Shown here: piece by piece, positions 1 to 8,497 of the stretch | Layout of the letters: every line of letters starts with the position of its first letter | Position numbering within the stretch: position 1 is the stretch's first letter | Source of the DNA: Flagellimonas algicola | GTDB taxonomy: Bacteria > Bacteroidota > Bacteroidia > Flavobacteriales > Flavobacteriaceae | Direction: 5' to 3' | DNA: 64,000 nucleotides | Assembly (NCBI RefSeq): GCF_005937185.1 | Contig: NZ_VCNI01000002.1 | Coordinates: 496,001 to 560,000 of the forward strand | Position numbers and translations under genes: made by a program | The notes under the pieces: model-generated | What the model saw: the letters and a program-made list of their open reading frames with translations, nothing else | Database searches by the model: none | What the model was told of the DNA's origin: nothing

Positions 1-1368
1 GTCATTTATTTTTTGCCCACCCACGCCATAGAGCTCGTTGAGGCATCCGCTATGCAAAAGGCCGTTTTAAATGCTGCTGTAGAGGACCGAATTCCTTACC
101 TCAATAGTTACGATGTATTGATACAATACCTAACCACCTTGGCAGTTTCTGACGGCTTTTATCCTGATGAGATTTACAAGGAAGTGAAGCAAACCTTTTG
201 TTACCAAACCTTGACCGAAGAAATTTGGCAGTGGTTATTGAACTTTTTAGTGATGGGAAGCCAGAGCCTTAAAAGCTATGACGAATATAAAAAAGTGGAG
301 ATAGATGCGGAAGGGAAATTTAAGGTAAACAGTTTGGCCATAGCGCGAAGGCATCGCTTCCAAATAGGTACCATAGTCGGGGATGCAAGTTTGTCCGTCC
401 GCTACCAAAAAGGAGGCTATATTGGGACCATTGAAGAATCCTTTATCTCGAAAATGACGCCAGGGGATGTCTTTACGTTTGCGGGTCGCAATCTGGAGTT
501 CATAAGAATCAAAGGCATGACCGCGCAAGTACGGAATTCCCCAAAGCGGAGTAACAAAATTCCGTCCTGGATGGGAGGTCGACTGAGTTTTTCAGCTAAA
601 ATGTCCGAGTTGTTGCGGCAAGAATTGTATTCCGCAGAACTTCCGCTTGCGGAGCAGGCCATAGAAATCAAATCACTGGCATCCATGTTTGCCAAGCAAC
701 GGGAGGAAAGCATTGTACCACAGCCACATCAGTTTTTGATAGAAACGTTCAAGACCAACGATGGGTACCATCATATCTTCTACCCGTTTGAGGGCAGGGC
801 CATCCATGAAGGGATGAGCAGTTTGCTGGCGTACAGAATCAGCCTGCTCTCCCCGATCACCTGTTCCTTGGCATTCAATGATTATGGTTTCGAATTGCTG
901 TCGGACAAGGCTATAGACATTCAAGCGGTTTTGGACAATAATCTGTTCACCCCGGAATACATGCTTTCCGATCTTCAAAAAAGTTTAAACTCCAATGAAA
1001 TGGCACGACGGAAGTTTCGGGATATTGCCGTAATCAGTGGAATGGTGTTCACTGGTTATCCGGAGAAAGGGGTAAAAATGAAACATCTGCAAAGCAGCTC
1101 TCAATTATTGTTTGATGTCTTCAAGGATTTTGAAGATGACAACCTACTCTACCAGCAGGCATTTACAGAGACCTTTGAACATCAATTGGAGGAAGGTAGA
1201 CTGCGATTGGCCCTTGAGCGAATTGCCCAACAAGAGGTGGTTTGGAAGCAGTGCAATAACCCCACTCCATTTTCATTTCCCATTATTACGGATCGGCTTA
1301 GAGAAAAGCTGTCCAATGAAAAACTGGCCGACCGTATCAAACGGATGACCAGGATTTTAACTCGATAA
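1..1368 (+). CDS. Lhr-type DEXH helicase, ligase-associated DNA repair group (C-terminal part)
   Basis: The reading frame is open from the first base, so the N-terminal ATPase lobes lie upstream and only about 455 C-terminal residues are visible. The stretch PTHAIELVE near the new N-terminus and the long following domain resemble the C-terminal region of the Lhr-like helicases called ligase-associated DNA damage response DEXH box helicase. The downstream pdeM (from 2738) is the usual partner of such helicases together with an ATP-dependent DNA ligase and an exonuclease, which supports the call. The family unwinds nucleic acid in a poorly understood repair pathway. Here three genes separate it from pdeM, which is unusual. 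No catalytic helicase motif can be checked in this window. Confidence 0.8.
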   Translation, partial: VIYFLPTHAIELVEASAMQKAVLNAAVEDRIPYLNSYDVLIQYLTTLAVSDGFYPDEIYKEVKQTFCYQTLTEEIWQWLLNFLVMGSQSLKSYDEYKKVEIDAEGKFKVNSLAIARRHRFQIGTIVGDASLSVRYQKGGYIGTIEESFISKMTPGDVFTFAGRNLEFIRIKGMTAQVRNSPKRSNKIPSWMGGRLSFSAKMSELLRQELYSAELPLAEQAIEIKSLASMFAKQREESIVPQPHQFLIETFKTNDGYHHIFYPFEGRAIHEGMSSLLAYRISLLSPITCSLAFNDYGFELLSDKAIDIQAVLDNNLFTPEYMLSDLQKSLNSNEMARRKFRDIAVISGMVFTGYPEKGVKMKHLQSSSQLLFDVFKDFEDDNLLYQQAFTETFEHQLEEGRLRLALERIAQQEVVWKQCNNPTPFSFPIITDRLREKLSNEKLADRIKRMTRILTR

Positions 1369-1373
1369 AGAGG

Positions 1374-1670
1374 CTATTGGACCAAGGTCATTTCATGCAA
1401 AGCAAAATCCTCAACTGCACCTTCAGTGGCTTTCATATAGGCTGCAATATGAGGATTCTCCATATGCTTTTGCCACAGCTCCCGACTGGCCCAATTCTCG
1501 TAGAACAAGAATAGGTTTTCATTCTCATTATCTTGGTGAAGGTCATAGTTGATACACCCCTCTTCTTCCTTGGTGGGGGCTATAAGCTTTATCAATTCCG
1601 ATTTTACCAATTCCCTTTTTTCTGGTTTTGCTAAAATTCGGGCTACGATGGTTAATTGCTGATTTGCCAT
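1374..1670 (-). CDS. putative quinol monooxygenase (ABM domain)
   Basis: A 98-residue protein that is essentially one antibiotic-biosynthesis-monooxygenase (ABM) fold, the YgiN-like group. The pattern LTIVARILAKPEKRELVKSEL followed by EGCINYDLHQ and the aromatic FYENWASRE is typical; family members are dimeric ferredoxin-like barrels that act on quinols or related aromatic compounds, or have no proven activity. It lies 8 bases downstream of the nitroreductase gene on the same strand, so both are probably one transcript controlled by the divergent HxlR regulator. The exact substrate cannot be read from the sequence. Confidence 0.88.
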   Translation of the reverse strand: MANQQLTIVARILAKPEKRELVKSELIKLIAPTKEEEGCINYDLHQDNENENLFLFYENWASRELWQKHMENPHIAAYMKATEGAVEDFALHEMTLVQ

Positions 1671-1678
1671 GTTGTTCT

Positions 1679-2281
1679 TTAGTTTATGGTTGTTACTACA
1701 TCATTTAATGCTCTTCGGGATTTTGGATTCTTGGATGGCTGATTAAAATCATCCCCATCCCTATATCCTATGGCTACGCCCACCAATGCATGATGGTGCG
1801 TTGCACCTAAAATGTCATTGTACTTCTCCGGTTCAATGCCTTCCATGGGTGTAGCATCTATCCCCATGGATGCACAGGCGGAGAGAAATACGCCCAAGGC
1901 CAAATAGGTTTGGCTGTCAAACCAAGCCTTGATCTGTGCTTCTGGTTGCGGTTTTAAAAATTGCTTATAATATCCCACAGCTGGCTCAGGCAAGGTTGCC
2001 TCAATTTGTTTCTCAAACAAGGGAATAGAATCAATTCTACTAAACACAACCAAGGTATCGCAATCCAAGATTTTTTGTTCGTTAAAATAAGACGCCTTTG
2101 CCAATTTGGCTTTGGTGGCCTCATCCCTTACAAAAGTAAACCTCCAAGGTTGACTGTTAATGGAAGAAGGGCTTAATCTTACAATTTCTTTCAGTTCCTC
2201 AAGTTTTGCTGAATCTATTTTACGCGATGCGTTATACTTCTTTGTGGTATAGCGCTCTTGCATGGCATTTATAAAACTCAT
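1679..2281 (-). CDS. NAD(P)H-dependent nitroreductase family oxidoreductase
   Basis: A 200-residue FMN-dependent nitroreductase of the NfsB/YodC type. An early RYTTKKYN motif, then LSPSSINSQPWRF (FMN phosphate and substrate region) and a late VGVAIGYRDGDD are characteristic. Such enzymes reduce nitroaromatics and quinones by two-electron transfer in the cytoplasm. It is the first gene of a two-gene minus-strand unit with the ABM protein. Its start is 99 bases from the divergent HxlR gene, and the shared spacer holds a clear promoter overlain by palindromes (see 2290-2339). The grouping with HxlR is like the YodB-controlled yodC/azoR genes of Bacillus. Confidence 0.92.
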   Translation of the reverse strand: MSFINAMQERYTTKKYNASRKIDSAKLEELKEIVRLSPSSINSQPWRFTFVRDEATKAKLAKASYFNEQKILDCDTLVVFSRIDSIPLFEKQIEATLPEPAVGYYKQFLKPQPEAQIKAWFDSQTYLALGVFLSACASMGIDATPMEGIEPEKYNDILGATHHHALVGVAIGYRDGDDFNQPSKNPKSRRALNDVVTTIN

Positions 2282-2289
2282 ATTTTTAT

Positions 2290-2339
2290 ACTATATTTTT
2301 TATAGTTACAAAACTAACTATAGTCAATTGATCATACAA
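2290..2339 (-). promoter_or_regulatory. nitroreductase promoter overlain by palindromic HxlR-type operators
   Basis: Read on the minus strand there is a -33 TTG (2337-2339), 20 bases, then TAGTTTTG (2309-2316), a full match to TAnnTTTG. The -7 box starts inside the perfect inverted repeat TATAGTTA-N6-TAACTATA (2301-2322), and a second perfect repeat ACTATA-N5-TATAGT (2290-2306) covers the predicted transcription start. Repressor binding at either would block the nitroreductase/ABM transcript. Assignment of the sites to the adjacent HxlR protein is inference from position and symmetry. Confidence 0.65.
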
Positions 2340-2380
2340 TAACGGTCAAAAAGGATAGTATGAAAATTATAAATTAGACC

Positions 2381-2716
2381 ATGTATACCGTAAAAGGCAA
2401 AACCTACCCCTGCTGCACCAGTGTTACCATGGGCATTATTGGAGGTAAATGGAAATCCGTCATACTTTTTTATTTAATGGAAGGGCCACTACGTTACAAT
2501 GAACTCCTAAAAAAAATCAATGGGGTAACGGAAAGAACTTTAAGTCTTCAGCTGAAAAGCTTGGAGGAGGATGGGGTCATCAAACGAAAAGTGCATACCA
2601 CCAAACCGCCTTTGAAGGTGGTTTATTCCCTAACTGACTTTGGTTCCACACTCGCACCGCTCCTGCGTTCTATAGCAGAATGGGGAGATTTTGTGGTGGA
2701 AAACCATGCAGACTGA
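2381..2716 (+). CDS. HxlR-family winged-helix regulator with N-terminal Cys pair
   Basis: A 111-residue single-domain winged helix. The IIGGKWKSVILFYL and LRYNELLKKINGVTERTLSLQLKSLEEDGVIKR pattern is diagnostic of HxlR/YodB/HypR-type regulators. Cys11 and Cys12, directly before the first helix, lie where redox- and quinone-sensing members (YodB, QorR) carry their reactive cysteine. The gene is divergent from the nitroreductase/ABM pair and 21 bases upstream of pdeM on the same strand, so read-through into pdeM is possible. It most likely represses the divergent genes and derepresses them when the cysteines react with electrophiles; that mechanism is inferred from the family. Confidence 0.9.
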   Translation: MYTVKGKTYPCCTSVTMGIIGGKWKSVILFYLMEGPLRYNELLKKINGVTERTLSLQLKSLEEDGVIKRKVHTTKPPLKVVYSLTDFGSTLAPLLRSIAEWGDFVVENHAD

Positions 2717-2737
2717 GATAAGCATGTATCTTAGCTT

Positions 2738-3376
2738 ATGGTGAAGAACATAACTGTAAAAATTCAAGATCAAACTTTTGCATTACACCCCTTGGGAGGC
2801 CTATTTTGGGAAGAAAAATCCATGCTGCTCATTAGCGATGTGCATTTGGGGAAGGTGGCCCATTTTAGAAAATTCGGTGCCGCAGTTCCTCGGAAAGCCA
2901 TTCATAAAAACTACCTGCTGCTAGATCAAATAGTATCGGATTTTGAGCCTTTTCAGATTTGCTTTTTGGGTGATTTGTTTCACTCCACCTTGAACAAGGA
3001 ATGGGAATTCTTTGAAAATTGGGTGGCCAAAACCCCTGCGGAGATTGTGCTGATTACGGGGAACCATGATATAATCTCACCCCATAAATTCGAAAATCTA
3101 GGCATTCCCATTTTTCAAGAACTGATCATGGATGGTTTCCTTTTGACCCATCATCCTGAAGAGCGCGAGGGGTATTTTAACTTTTGTGGGCACATCCATC
3201 CAGCTATTAAACTTAAAGGGGGTGGCAGACAAACGCTACGTTTGGCTTGCTATTTCAAAACCAACAACCAGTTGATTTTTCCCGCGTTTGGGGCATTTAC
3301 TGGCACGCATACGCTAAAACCCAAAAAAGGGGATGAGGTGTTTGCCATAGTTGAAGACCAAGTGGTGAAAATTTAG
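2738..3376 (+). CDS. pdeM: ligase-associated DNA damage response endonuclease PdeM
   Basis: A 212-residue metallophosphoesterase with motifs in order: SDVHLGKVAHFRK, GDLFHS, TGNHD, and GHIHPA near the C-terminus. This is the compact PdeM form found with Lhr-type helicase and ATP-dependent DNA ligase in bacterial repair islands. The metal-binding Asp, His and Asn residues are all present, so it should be active. The ATG at 2738 is used; the gene follows HxlR at 21 bases. Its helicase partner ends at 1368, separated by the redox cassette. Confidence 0.9.
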   Translation: MVKNITVKIQDQTFALHPLGGLFWEEKSMLLISDVHLGKVAHFRKFGAAVPRKAIHKNYLLLDQIVSDFEPFQICFLGDLFHSTLNKEWEFFENWVAKTPAEIVLITGNHDIISPHKFENLGIPIFQELIMDGFLLTHHPEEREGYFNFCGHIHPAIKLKGGGRQTLRLACYFKTNNQLIFPAFGAFTGTHTLKPKKGDEVFAIVEDQVVKI

Positions 3377-3410
3377 ATTTCGAGCACTTTTGAGAAATCC
3401 CGATGAACCA

Positions 3411-3441
3411 TTGTACGCAAACTTCCATCCCGTTATATTTG
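3411..3441 (+). promoter_or_regulatory. mfd promoter (-33 TTG, -7 TATATTTG)
   Basis: TTG at 3411-3413, 20 bases, then TATATTTG at 3434-3441, matching the Bacteroidota consensus. Transcription would begin near 3447-3449, giving a leader of about 10 bases before the TTG start of mfd at 3458. This fits initiation at that non-ATG codon. Confidence 0.6.
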
Positions 3442-3457
3442 CAGCAAATTTGTTGGA

Positions 3458-6400
3458 TTGACCAAATCGTCCATTTCCCAACTCTTTGAACAGTCTCCCC
3501 AACTAGGGAAACTGCGGGGTACTATTTCCCAATCCCAAGATTCAACTGGTTCCATTACGGTAAAAGGTCTAACAGGCTCTGCTCTTTCCTTTGTGATTTC
3601 TTCCACCTTCCAAGAAGCGGAGGTTCCCTTTCTCATTTTGTTGAACGATAAGGAAGAAGCAGCCTATTACCTCAACGATTTGGAGCAGTTGGTGGGCGAA
3701 AAAAATGTCCTCTTTTATCCGGGCAGCTATCGCAGACCTTATCAAATTGAGGAAACGGACAACGCCAATGTGCTGCTTCGGGCAGAGGTTCTCAACCGAA
3801 TCAACTCGCGGAAAAAACCAGCAATAATAGTCACCTATCCCGATGCCCTTTTTGAAAAAGTGGTCACCCGAAAAGAACTGGACAAAAACACCTTGAAAAT
3901 TAAGTTGGAGGATACGCTGTCCCTCGACTTTTTGAACGAGGTTCTGTTTGAATACCAATTCCAACGGGTTGATTTTGTCACGGAGCCTGGGGAGTTTTCT
4001 GTACGTGGCGGGATAGTGGACGTGTTTTCCTTTTCACACGATGAGCCCTACCGCATTGAGTTTTTTGGAGACGAGGTAGACAGTATCCGAACCTTTGATG
4101 TGGAAACACAACTGTCCACGGACAAGGTGAAACGAATTACCATTATCCCCAATGTTGAGAACAAATTTTTGCAGGAGACGCGGGAGAGCTTCCTGAAATA
4201 TATTTCGCCTAAAACCGTCATCTTTTCCAAGAATTTGGATTTGGTCTACTCCCGAATCGATGCTTTTTTTGAAAAAGCACAGGACAGTTTTAAGCAATTG
4301 AGTGAGGAAATCAAACATGCACAGCCGGAAGAGCTGTTTGTGACTTCGGATTTGCTTAAGAAGCAACTAAAAAACTTTAGTTTGGTGGAAGTTGGTTCCG
4401 TCTCAAGTAAGACCCTGAAACAAGTTCAGGGTGACGAAATTGCATTTAACACCAAACCACAGCCGGCTTTCAATAAAAAGTTTGACCTTTTGATTGCAAA
4501 CCTTAATGAAAATCATCAGGCGGGTTTTACCAACTACATTTTCTGCTCCACGGAGCAACAAGCCAAACGGTTCCATGATATTTTCCAAGACATTGAGGAA
4601 GAGGTTCACTACAAAACCTTAGTTTTTCCCATATATCAAGGGTTTGTGGATTCCGACCTAAAACTTGCATGTTACACGGACCACCAAATATTTGAACGAT
4701 ACCACAAGTTCCAGCTCAAAAATGGCTATGCCAAAAAACAGGCCATTACGCTAAAAGAGCTTAACAAACTGGAAATTGGAGATTACGTAACCCATATAGA
4801 TCATGGTATCGGAAAATTTGGCGGGCTTCAAAAGATTGATGTTGAGGGCAAAAAACAAGAGGCCATAAAATTGGTCTACGGAGACCGGGACATTCTGTAT
4901 GTGAGCATCCACTCCCTACATAAAATATCCAAGTTTAATGGCAAGGATGGAGCTGTTCCCAAAATTTACAAACTGGGCTCAGCGGCCTGGAAAAAATTAA
5001 AGCAAAAGACCAAAAGCAGGGTCAAGAAAATTGCTTTTGACCTGATTAAGGTCTATGCAAAACGCCGTTTGGAAAAAGGGTTTCAATATGCCCCGGACAG
5101 TTATTTGCAACATGAACTGGAAGCTTCATTTATTTATGAAGACACCCCTGATCAGGAAAAGTCCACCAAAGACGTAAAAAGGGATATGGAAAGTGAGCGT
5201 CCCATGGATCGCTTGATCTGCGGGGATGTGGGCTTTGGAAAAACCGAAGTGGCCATACGAGCGGCCTTTAAGGCGGTGGACAATGGGAAGCAGGTTGCTA
5301 TTCTGGTTCCCACGACTATTTTGGCATTCCAACACAACAATACATTTAAAAAACGATTGGGAGAACTTCCGGTGACCGTTGACTACCTCAACCGCTTTAG
5401 AACAACCAAGGAAAAACGGGAAATTTTAGAGCGCTTGGCCCAAGGCAAAATCGATATCATCATCGGCACCCATCAGTTGGTGAACAAAAATGTGCAGTTC
5501 AAGGATTTGGGTCTTTTAATCGTTGATGAGGAACAGAAATTTGGGGTAGCCGTAAAGGACAAACTCAAATCCATTAAAGAGAATGTGGATGTACTTACCC
5601 TTACTGCAACGCCCATTCCGCGAACCCTACAATTCAGTTTGATGGCGGCTCGGGACTTATCTGTAATCAATACGCCTCCTCCCAACCGTTATCCTATCGA
5701 GAGCCGGGTCATCCGGTTTAACGAAGAGATTATTCGGGATGCGGTCTCCTATGAAATCCAAAGAGGGGGACAGATATTTTTTATCCACAACCGTATTGAA
5801 AATATCAAAGAAGTTGCCGGTATGATCCAACGTCTGGTCCCTGATGCCAAAATTGGTATTGGACATGGGCAAATGGAGGGCAAAAAGTTGGAGCGACTGA
5901 TGATGGCCTTTATGAATGGGGAATTTGATGTGCTGGTATCCACCACCATTGTGGAAAGTGGTTTGGATGTGACCAACGCCAACACCATCTTTATCCACAA
6001 CGCCAATAATTTTGGTTTGAGCGACCTCCACCAAATGAGAGGCCGTGTGGGAAGAAGCAACAAAAAGGCCTTCTGTTTCTTTATTACCCCGCCCTATGAG
6101 GTCATGACCCCAGATGCTCGAAAACGTATTGAAGCTTTGGAGCAGTTTACGGAATTGGGCAGTGGTTTCAACATTGCCATGAAAGATTTAGAAATAAGGG
6201 GCGCTGGTGATTTGCTGGGTGGAGAGCAGAGCGGATTTATCAATGAAATTGGTTTTGAAACCTATCAGAAAATATTGACCGAAGCTATTGAAGAACTCAA
6301 GGAAAATGAATTCAAGGAACTGTACGAAGAAGTGGAAGGTGATAAACCCAAAGCCTATGTAAAGGACACCCAATTGGACACCGATTTTGAGCTCCTTTTC

Positions 6401-6838
6401 CCAGATGATTATATTAACAATATAACAGAACGACTCAACCTGTATACACAACTGAACGAAGTTCAGAATGAGGAAGAACTTCAAAAATATGAAGCTGAAC
6501 TGGTTGACCGTTTTGGGGAACTGCCATCTCAAGCTGTAGATCTTTTGAACTCCGTTAGAATCAAGTGGATTGCCAATACAATTGGACTGGAAAAAGTGGT
6601 ACTGAAAAAAGGTAAATTCCTGGGCTATTTTATTGCCGACCAACAATCTGATTTTTACCAAAGCCCCGCTTTTACCCAAGTGCTGCAATATGTTCAGTCC
6701 AACCCAAGAAGTTGCCAACTCAAGGAAAAACAAACCCGTAATGGTCTAAGGTTGTTATTGGTTTTTGATGGGATCGATGCCGTGGAAAAGGCCCTTCGCG
6801 CCCTTGAGCCCTTTCGCCTTCAAGAATCAGTAGCGTAA
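3458..6838 (+). CDS. mfd: transcription-repair coupling factor Mfd
   Basis: An 1126-residue SF2 translocase that displaces stalled RNA polymerase and recruits UvrA. Domains in order: UvrB-like N-terminal region (about 1-300), CarD-like RNA polymerase interaction domain (LEIGDYVTHIDHGIGKF, about 436-495), helicase lobes with Walker A GDVGFGKTE near 588 and DEEQ near 690, then the QMRGRVGRS segment and C-terminal D7 domain. Length is normal for Bacteroidota. The first codon is TTG, supported by the promoter just upstream. Oddity: a palindromic repeat at 4411-4436 is carried in frame and adds TLKQVQGD at residues 319-326, in the variable linker between the N-terminal modules and the polymerase-binding domain. 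Confidence 0.97.
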   Translation: MTKSSISQLFEQSPQLGKLRGTISQSQDSTGSITVKGLTGSALSFVISSTFQEAEVPFLILLNDKEEAAYYLNDLEQLVGEKNVLFYPGSYRRPYQIEETDNANVLLRAEVLNRINSRKKPAIIVTYPDALFEKVVTRKELDKNTLKIKLEDTLSLDFLNEVLFEYQFQRVDFVTEPGEFSVRGGIVDVFSFSHDEPYRIEFFGDEVDSIRTFDVETQLSTDKVKRITIIPNVENKFLQETRESFLKYISPKTVIFSKNLDLVYSRIDAFFEKAQDSFKQLSEEIKHAQPEELFVTSDLLKKQLKNFSLVEVGSVSSKTLKQVQGDEIAFNTKPQPAFNKKFDLLIANLNENHQAGFTNYIFCSTEQQAKRFHDIFQDIEEEVHYKTLVFPIYQGFVDSDLKLACYTDHQIFERYHKFQLKNGYAKKQAITLKELNKLEIGDYVTHIDHGIGKFGGLQKIDVEGKKQEAIKLVYGDRDILYVSIHSLHKISKFNGKDGAVPKIYKLGSAAWKKLKQKTKSRVKKIAFDLIKVYAKRRLEKGFQYAPDSYLQHELEASFIYEDTPDQEKSTKDVKRDMESERPMDRLICGDVGFGKTEVAIRAAFKAVDNGKQVAILVPTTILAFQHNNTFKKRLGELPVTVDYLNRFRTTKEKREILERLAQGKIDIIIGTHQLVNKNVQFKDLGLLIVDEEQKFGVAVKDKLKSIKENVDVLTLTATPIPRTLQFSLMAARDLSVINTPPPNRYPIESRVIRFNEEIIRDAVSYEIQRGGQIFFIHNRIENIKEVAGMIQRLVPDAKIGIGHGQMEGKKLERLMMAFMNGEFDVLVSTTIVESGLDVTNANTIFIHNANNFGLSDLHQMRGRVGRSNKKAFCFFITPPYEVMTPDARKRIEALEQFTELGSGFNIAMKDLEIRGAGDLLGGEQSGFINEIGFETYQKILTEAIEELKENEFKELYEEVEGDKPKAYVKDTQLDTDFELLFPDDYINNITERLNLYTQLNEVQNEEELQKYEAELVDRFGELPSQAVDLLNSVRIKWIANTIGLEKVVLKKGKFLGYFIADQQSDFYQSPAFTQVLQYVQSNPRSCQLKEKQTRNGLRLLLVFDGIDAVEKALRALEPFRLQESVA
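4411..4436 (+). repeat. palindromic repeat inserted in frame within mfd
   Basis: ACCCTGAA (4412-4419), ACAAG, TTCAGGGT (4425-4432) form a perfect 8-bp inverted repeat followed by GACG. From memory, this sequence and its peptide LKQVQGD recur at intergenic and in-gene positions across many bacterial genomes, like the Rickettsia palindromic elements. Here it encodes residues 319-326 of Mfd without breaking the frame. Only one copy was found in this window. Confidence 0.65.
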
Positions 6839-6983
6839 TTCCAAAAATCTCTGTGTTCGGAGTTAAAATACAACATCCTTCATTCCAAATTTGATTGAAT
6901 TAATCTCCAGTAACATAGTTATTTTTCCCACTTTTTTAGTTAATTCGCTCCTGTTTATCATTCACTTTTAAACCAACCTCTTA

Positions 6984-8480
6984 ATGATCAAAAAAATCTG
7001 TTTTCTCGTTTTCCTAAATCTTTCACTACTCGCAACTTCCCAAAGCACCTATTTCAACATTACCGAAACCACTGGTTATCAAGACACCAATAAAGCATCC
7101 GCCGTAAAGGCAATTCATACCACTTCGGATGGGGAAATTGCCATTGCCAGCGTAGGCAAAAAAAAGTTGATGTTTGACGTTTATGACGACAAGGCAAATC
7201 GTGTTTTCAACCAGTTTACGCTGCTGGAAAAAAAGGAAAGCGTTGTAGATCATATAGCGCATGACAATCTTTTGAAAGTCTTTACCATTTACAAACCCAC
7301 TAAAACAGAAAGGGAAATCAGATGCCATATCTTGGATGTTGAGAACAAGACCTTGGAGCAAGTGGAGCTTTTTAAGGCTGTGGTCGAAAAAAAACAAGCC
7401 TTGTTTTCTGGTCAGAATAAAAGACAGACCCATTTTGCAGTTTCACCCAATGGAAATTATTTTGCCATAGCCACAGACAATGTTAAAAAGACCGCCAATT
7501 CCTATAATGTACGGGTTTATGATTCGCATAACATGAAATTGGTTTACACCAAGGCTTTTTTTGAGAATCCAGAGAAGTTCTTTAAGTCTTTTGATATGAC
7601 CCTAAGTGATGAGGGGAGCGTATTTACCATTGGAAAGGAATATAAAGATGGACGTGCGGAAAGGCAGGGTGAAAATCCCAATTACGACATCGTTCTTCAT
7701 AAAATATCTGAAGAAAATAGCATCTCCAGTCGGATTGGGCTGGATTCCAACCAACACATTGACGACTTGAAAATAGTGAACAAGACGTCTCATCTGGATC
7801 TCTACGGATTCTACTCCGAAACCAGGGCTGGAAGAATTACAGGCTTAAGCAAAATTACCGTGGATACAGAAAACATTGAAAAGGCTGATATTAAACTATC
7901 CAAACTACCAGAATCTGTACTAACCGACCTGTATTCCGCTAAAAGAGCCGAAGTCAAAAAAGACAAGGATCTTGCCAAATATCTACTGGATTATGTGATA
8001 GAGGACTATGAAGGCAATACGACCTTGTTGGCAGAACAGTTCTACGTGACCCAAACCTATGTGAGCAATGGACAGTACGGTGGGTATATGATGACCATTT
8101 TGCATTACGACAACATACTGGTTCTAAGACTGGACAACAATGGGGAGGTTCAATGGGGCAGGAGTATTTTTAAAGTGGCCAATGCACCCTCCTATAACGC
8201 CTTTTTGGTCAAGGATAAACTGCATGTATTGTTCAACACCGGAAAGGTTAAAAAGAAGGCGGATGGAAGGGTCAAGGCCAAAACAGGAATGTTTCAAAAT
8301 ACCGCCCTGTACGATTACATATACGACCCTGATGGTGAGGTAATACAAGAAAAAATAAGGGACAATACTGGTATCAACGATGTGTACCATCCCTTCAATG
8401 GTTCGTATCAGGATGAGAAATTCATCATGCTCAATGCTTCCAACCAGAACAAAAAAGTGATGCTCTTGAAAGCAAAATAA
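6984..8480 (+). CDS. exported protein of unknown function, beta-propeller-like
   Basis: A 498-residue protein with a clean Sec signal peptide (about residues 1-19, ending LLATSQS). The mature part has repeated short blocks such as YNVRVYDSHNMKLVYTK and DNILVLRLDNNGEVQWG that look like blades of a beta-propeller. I do not recognise a named family. It follows mfd after 145 bases and may be co-transcribed with the Dph6-like gene 17 bases downstream. A protein of near-identical length and similar look is encoded at 21574-23040, but I cannot align them convincingly by eye. Confidence 0.8.
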   Translation: MIKKICFLVFLNLSLLATSQSTYFNITETTGYQDTNKASAVKAIHTTSDGEIAIASVGKKKLMFDVYDDKANRVFNQFTLLEKKESVVDHIAHDNLLKVFTIYKPTKTEREIRCHILDVENKTLEQVELFKAVVEKKQALFSGQNKRQTHFAVSPNGNYFAIATDNVKKTANSYNVRVYDSHNMKLVYTKAFFENPEKFFKSFDMTLSDEGSVFTIGKEYKDGRAERQGENPNYDIVLHKISEENSISSRIGLDSNQHIDDLKIVNKTSHLDLYGFYSETRAGRITGLSKITVDTENIEKADIKLSKLPESVLTDLYSAKRAEVKKDKDLAKYLLDYVIEDYEGNTTLLAEQFYVTQTYVSNGQYGGYMMTILHYDNILVLRLDNNGEVQWGRSIFKVANAPSYNAFLVKDKLHVLFNTGKVKKKADGRVKAKTGMFQNTALYDYIYDPDGEVIQEKIRDNTGINDVYHPFNGSYQDEKFIMLNASNQNKKVMLLKAK

Positions 8481-8497
8481 AGGATTGATCGTACGCA

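Noticed and set aside
4411..4436. mfd hairpin as transcription terminator
   Set aside because: No T tract follows, and it lies in the middle of an intact open frame.
6188..6733. 181-residue minus-strand reading frame inside mfd
   Set aside because: It is rich in Phe and Ile and antisense to a conserved enzyme, with no motif or initiation signal; a shadow of the mfd codons.
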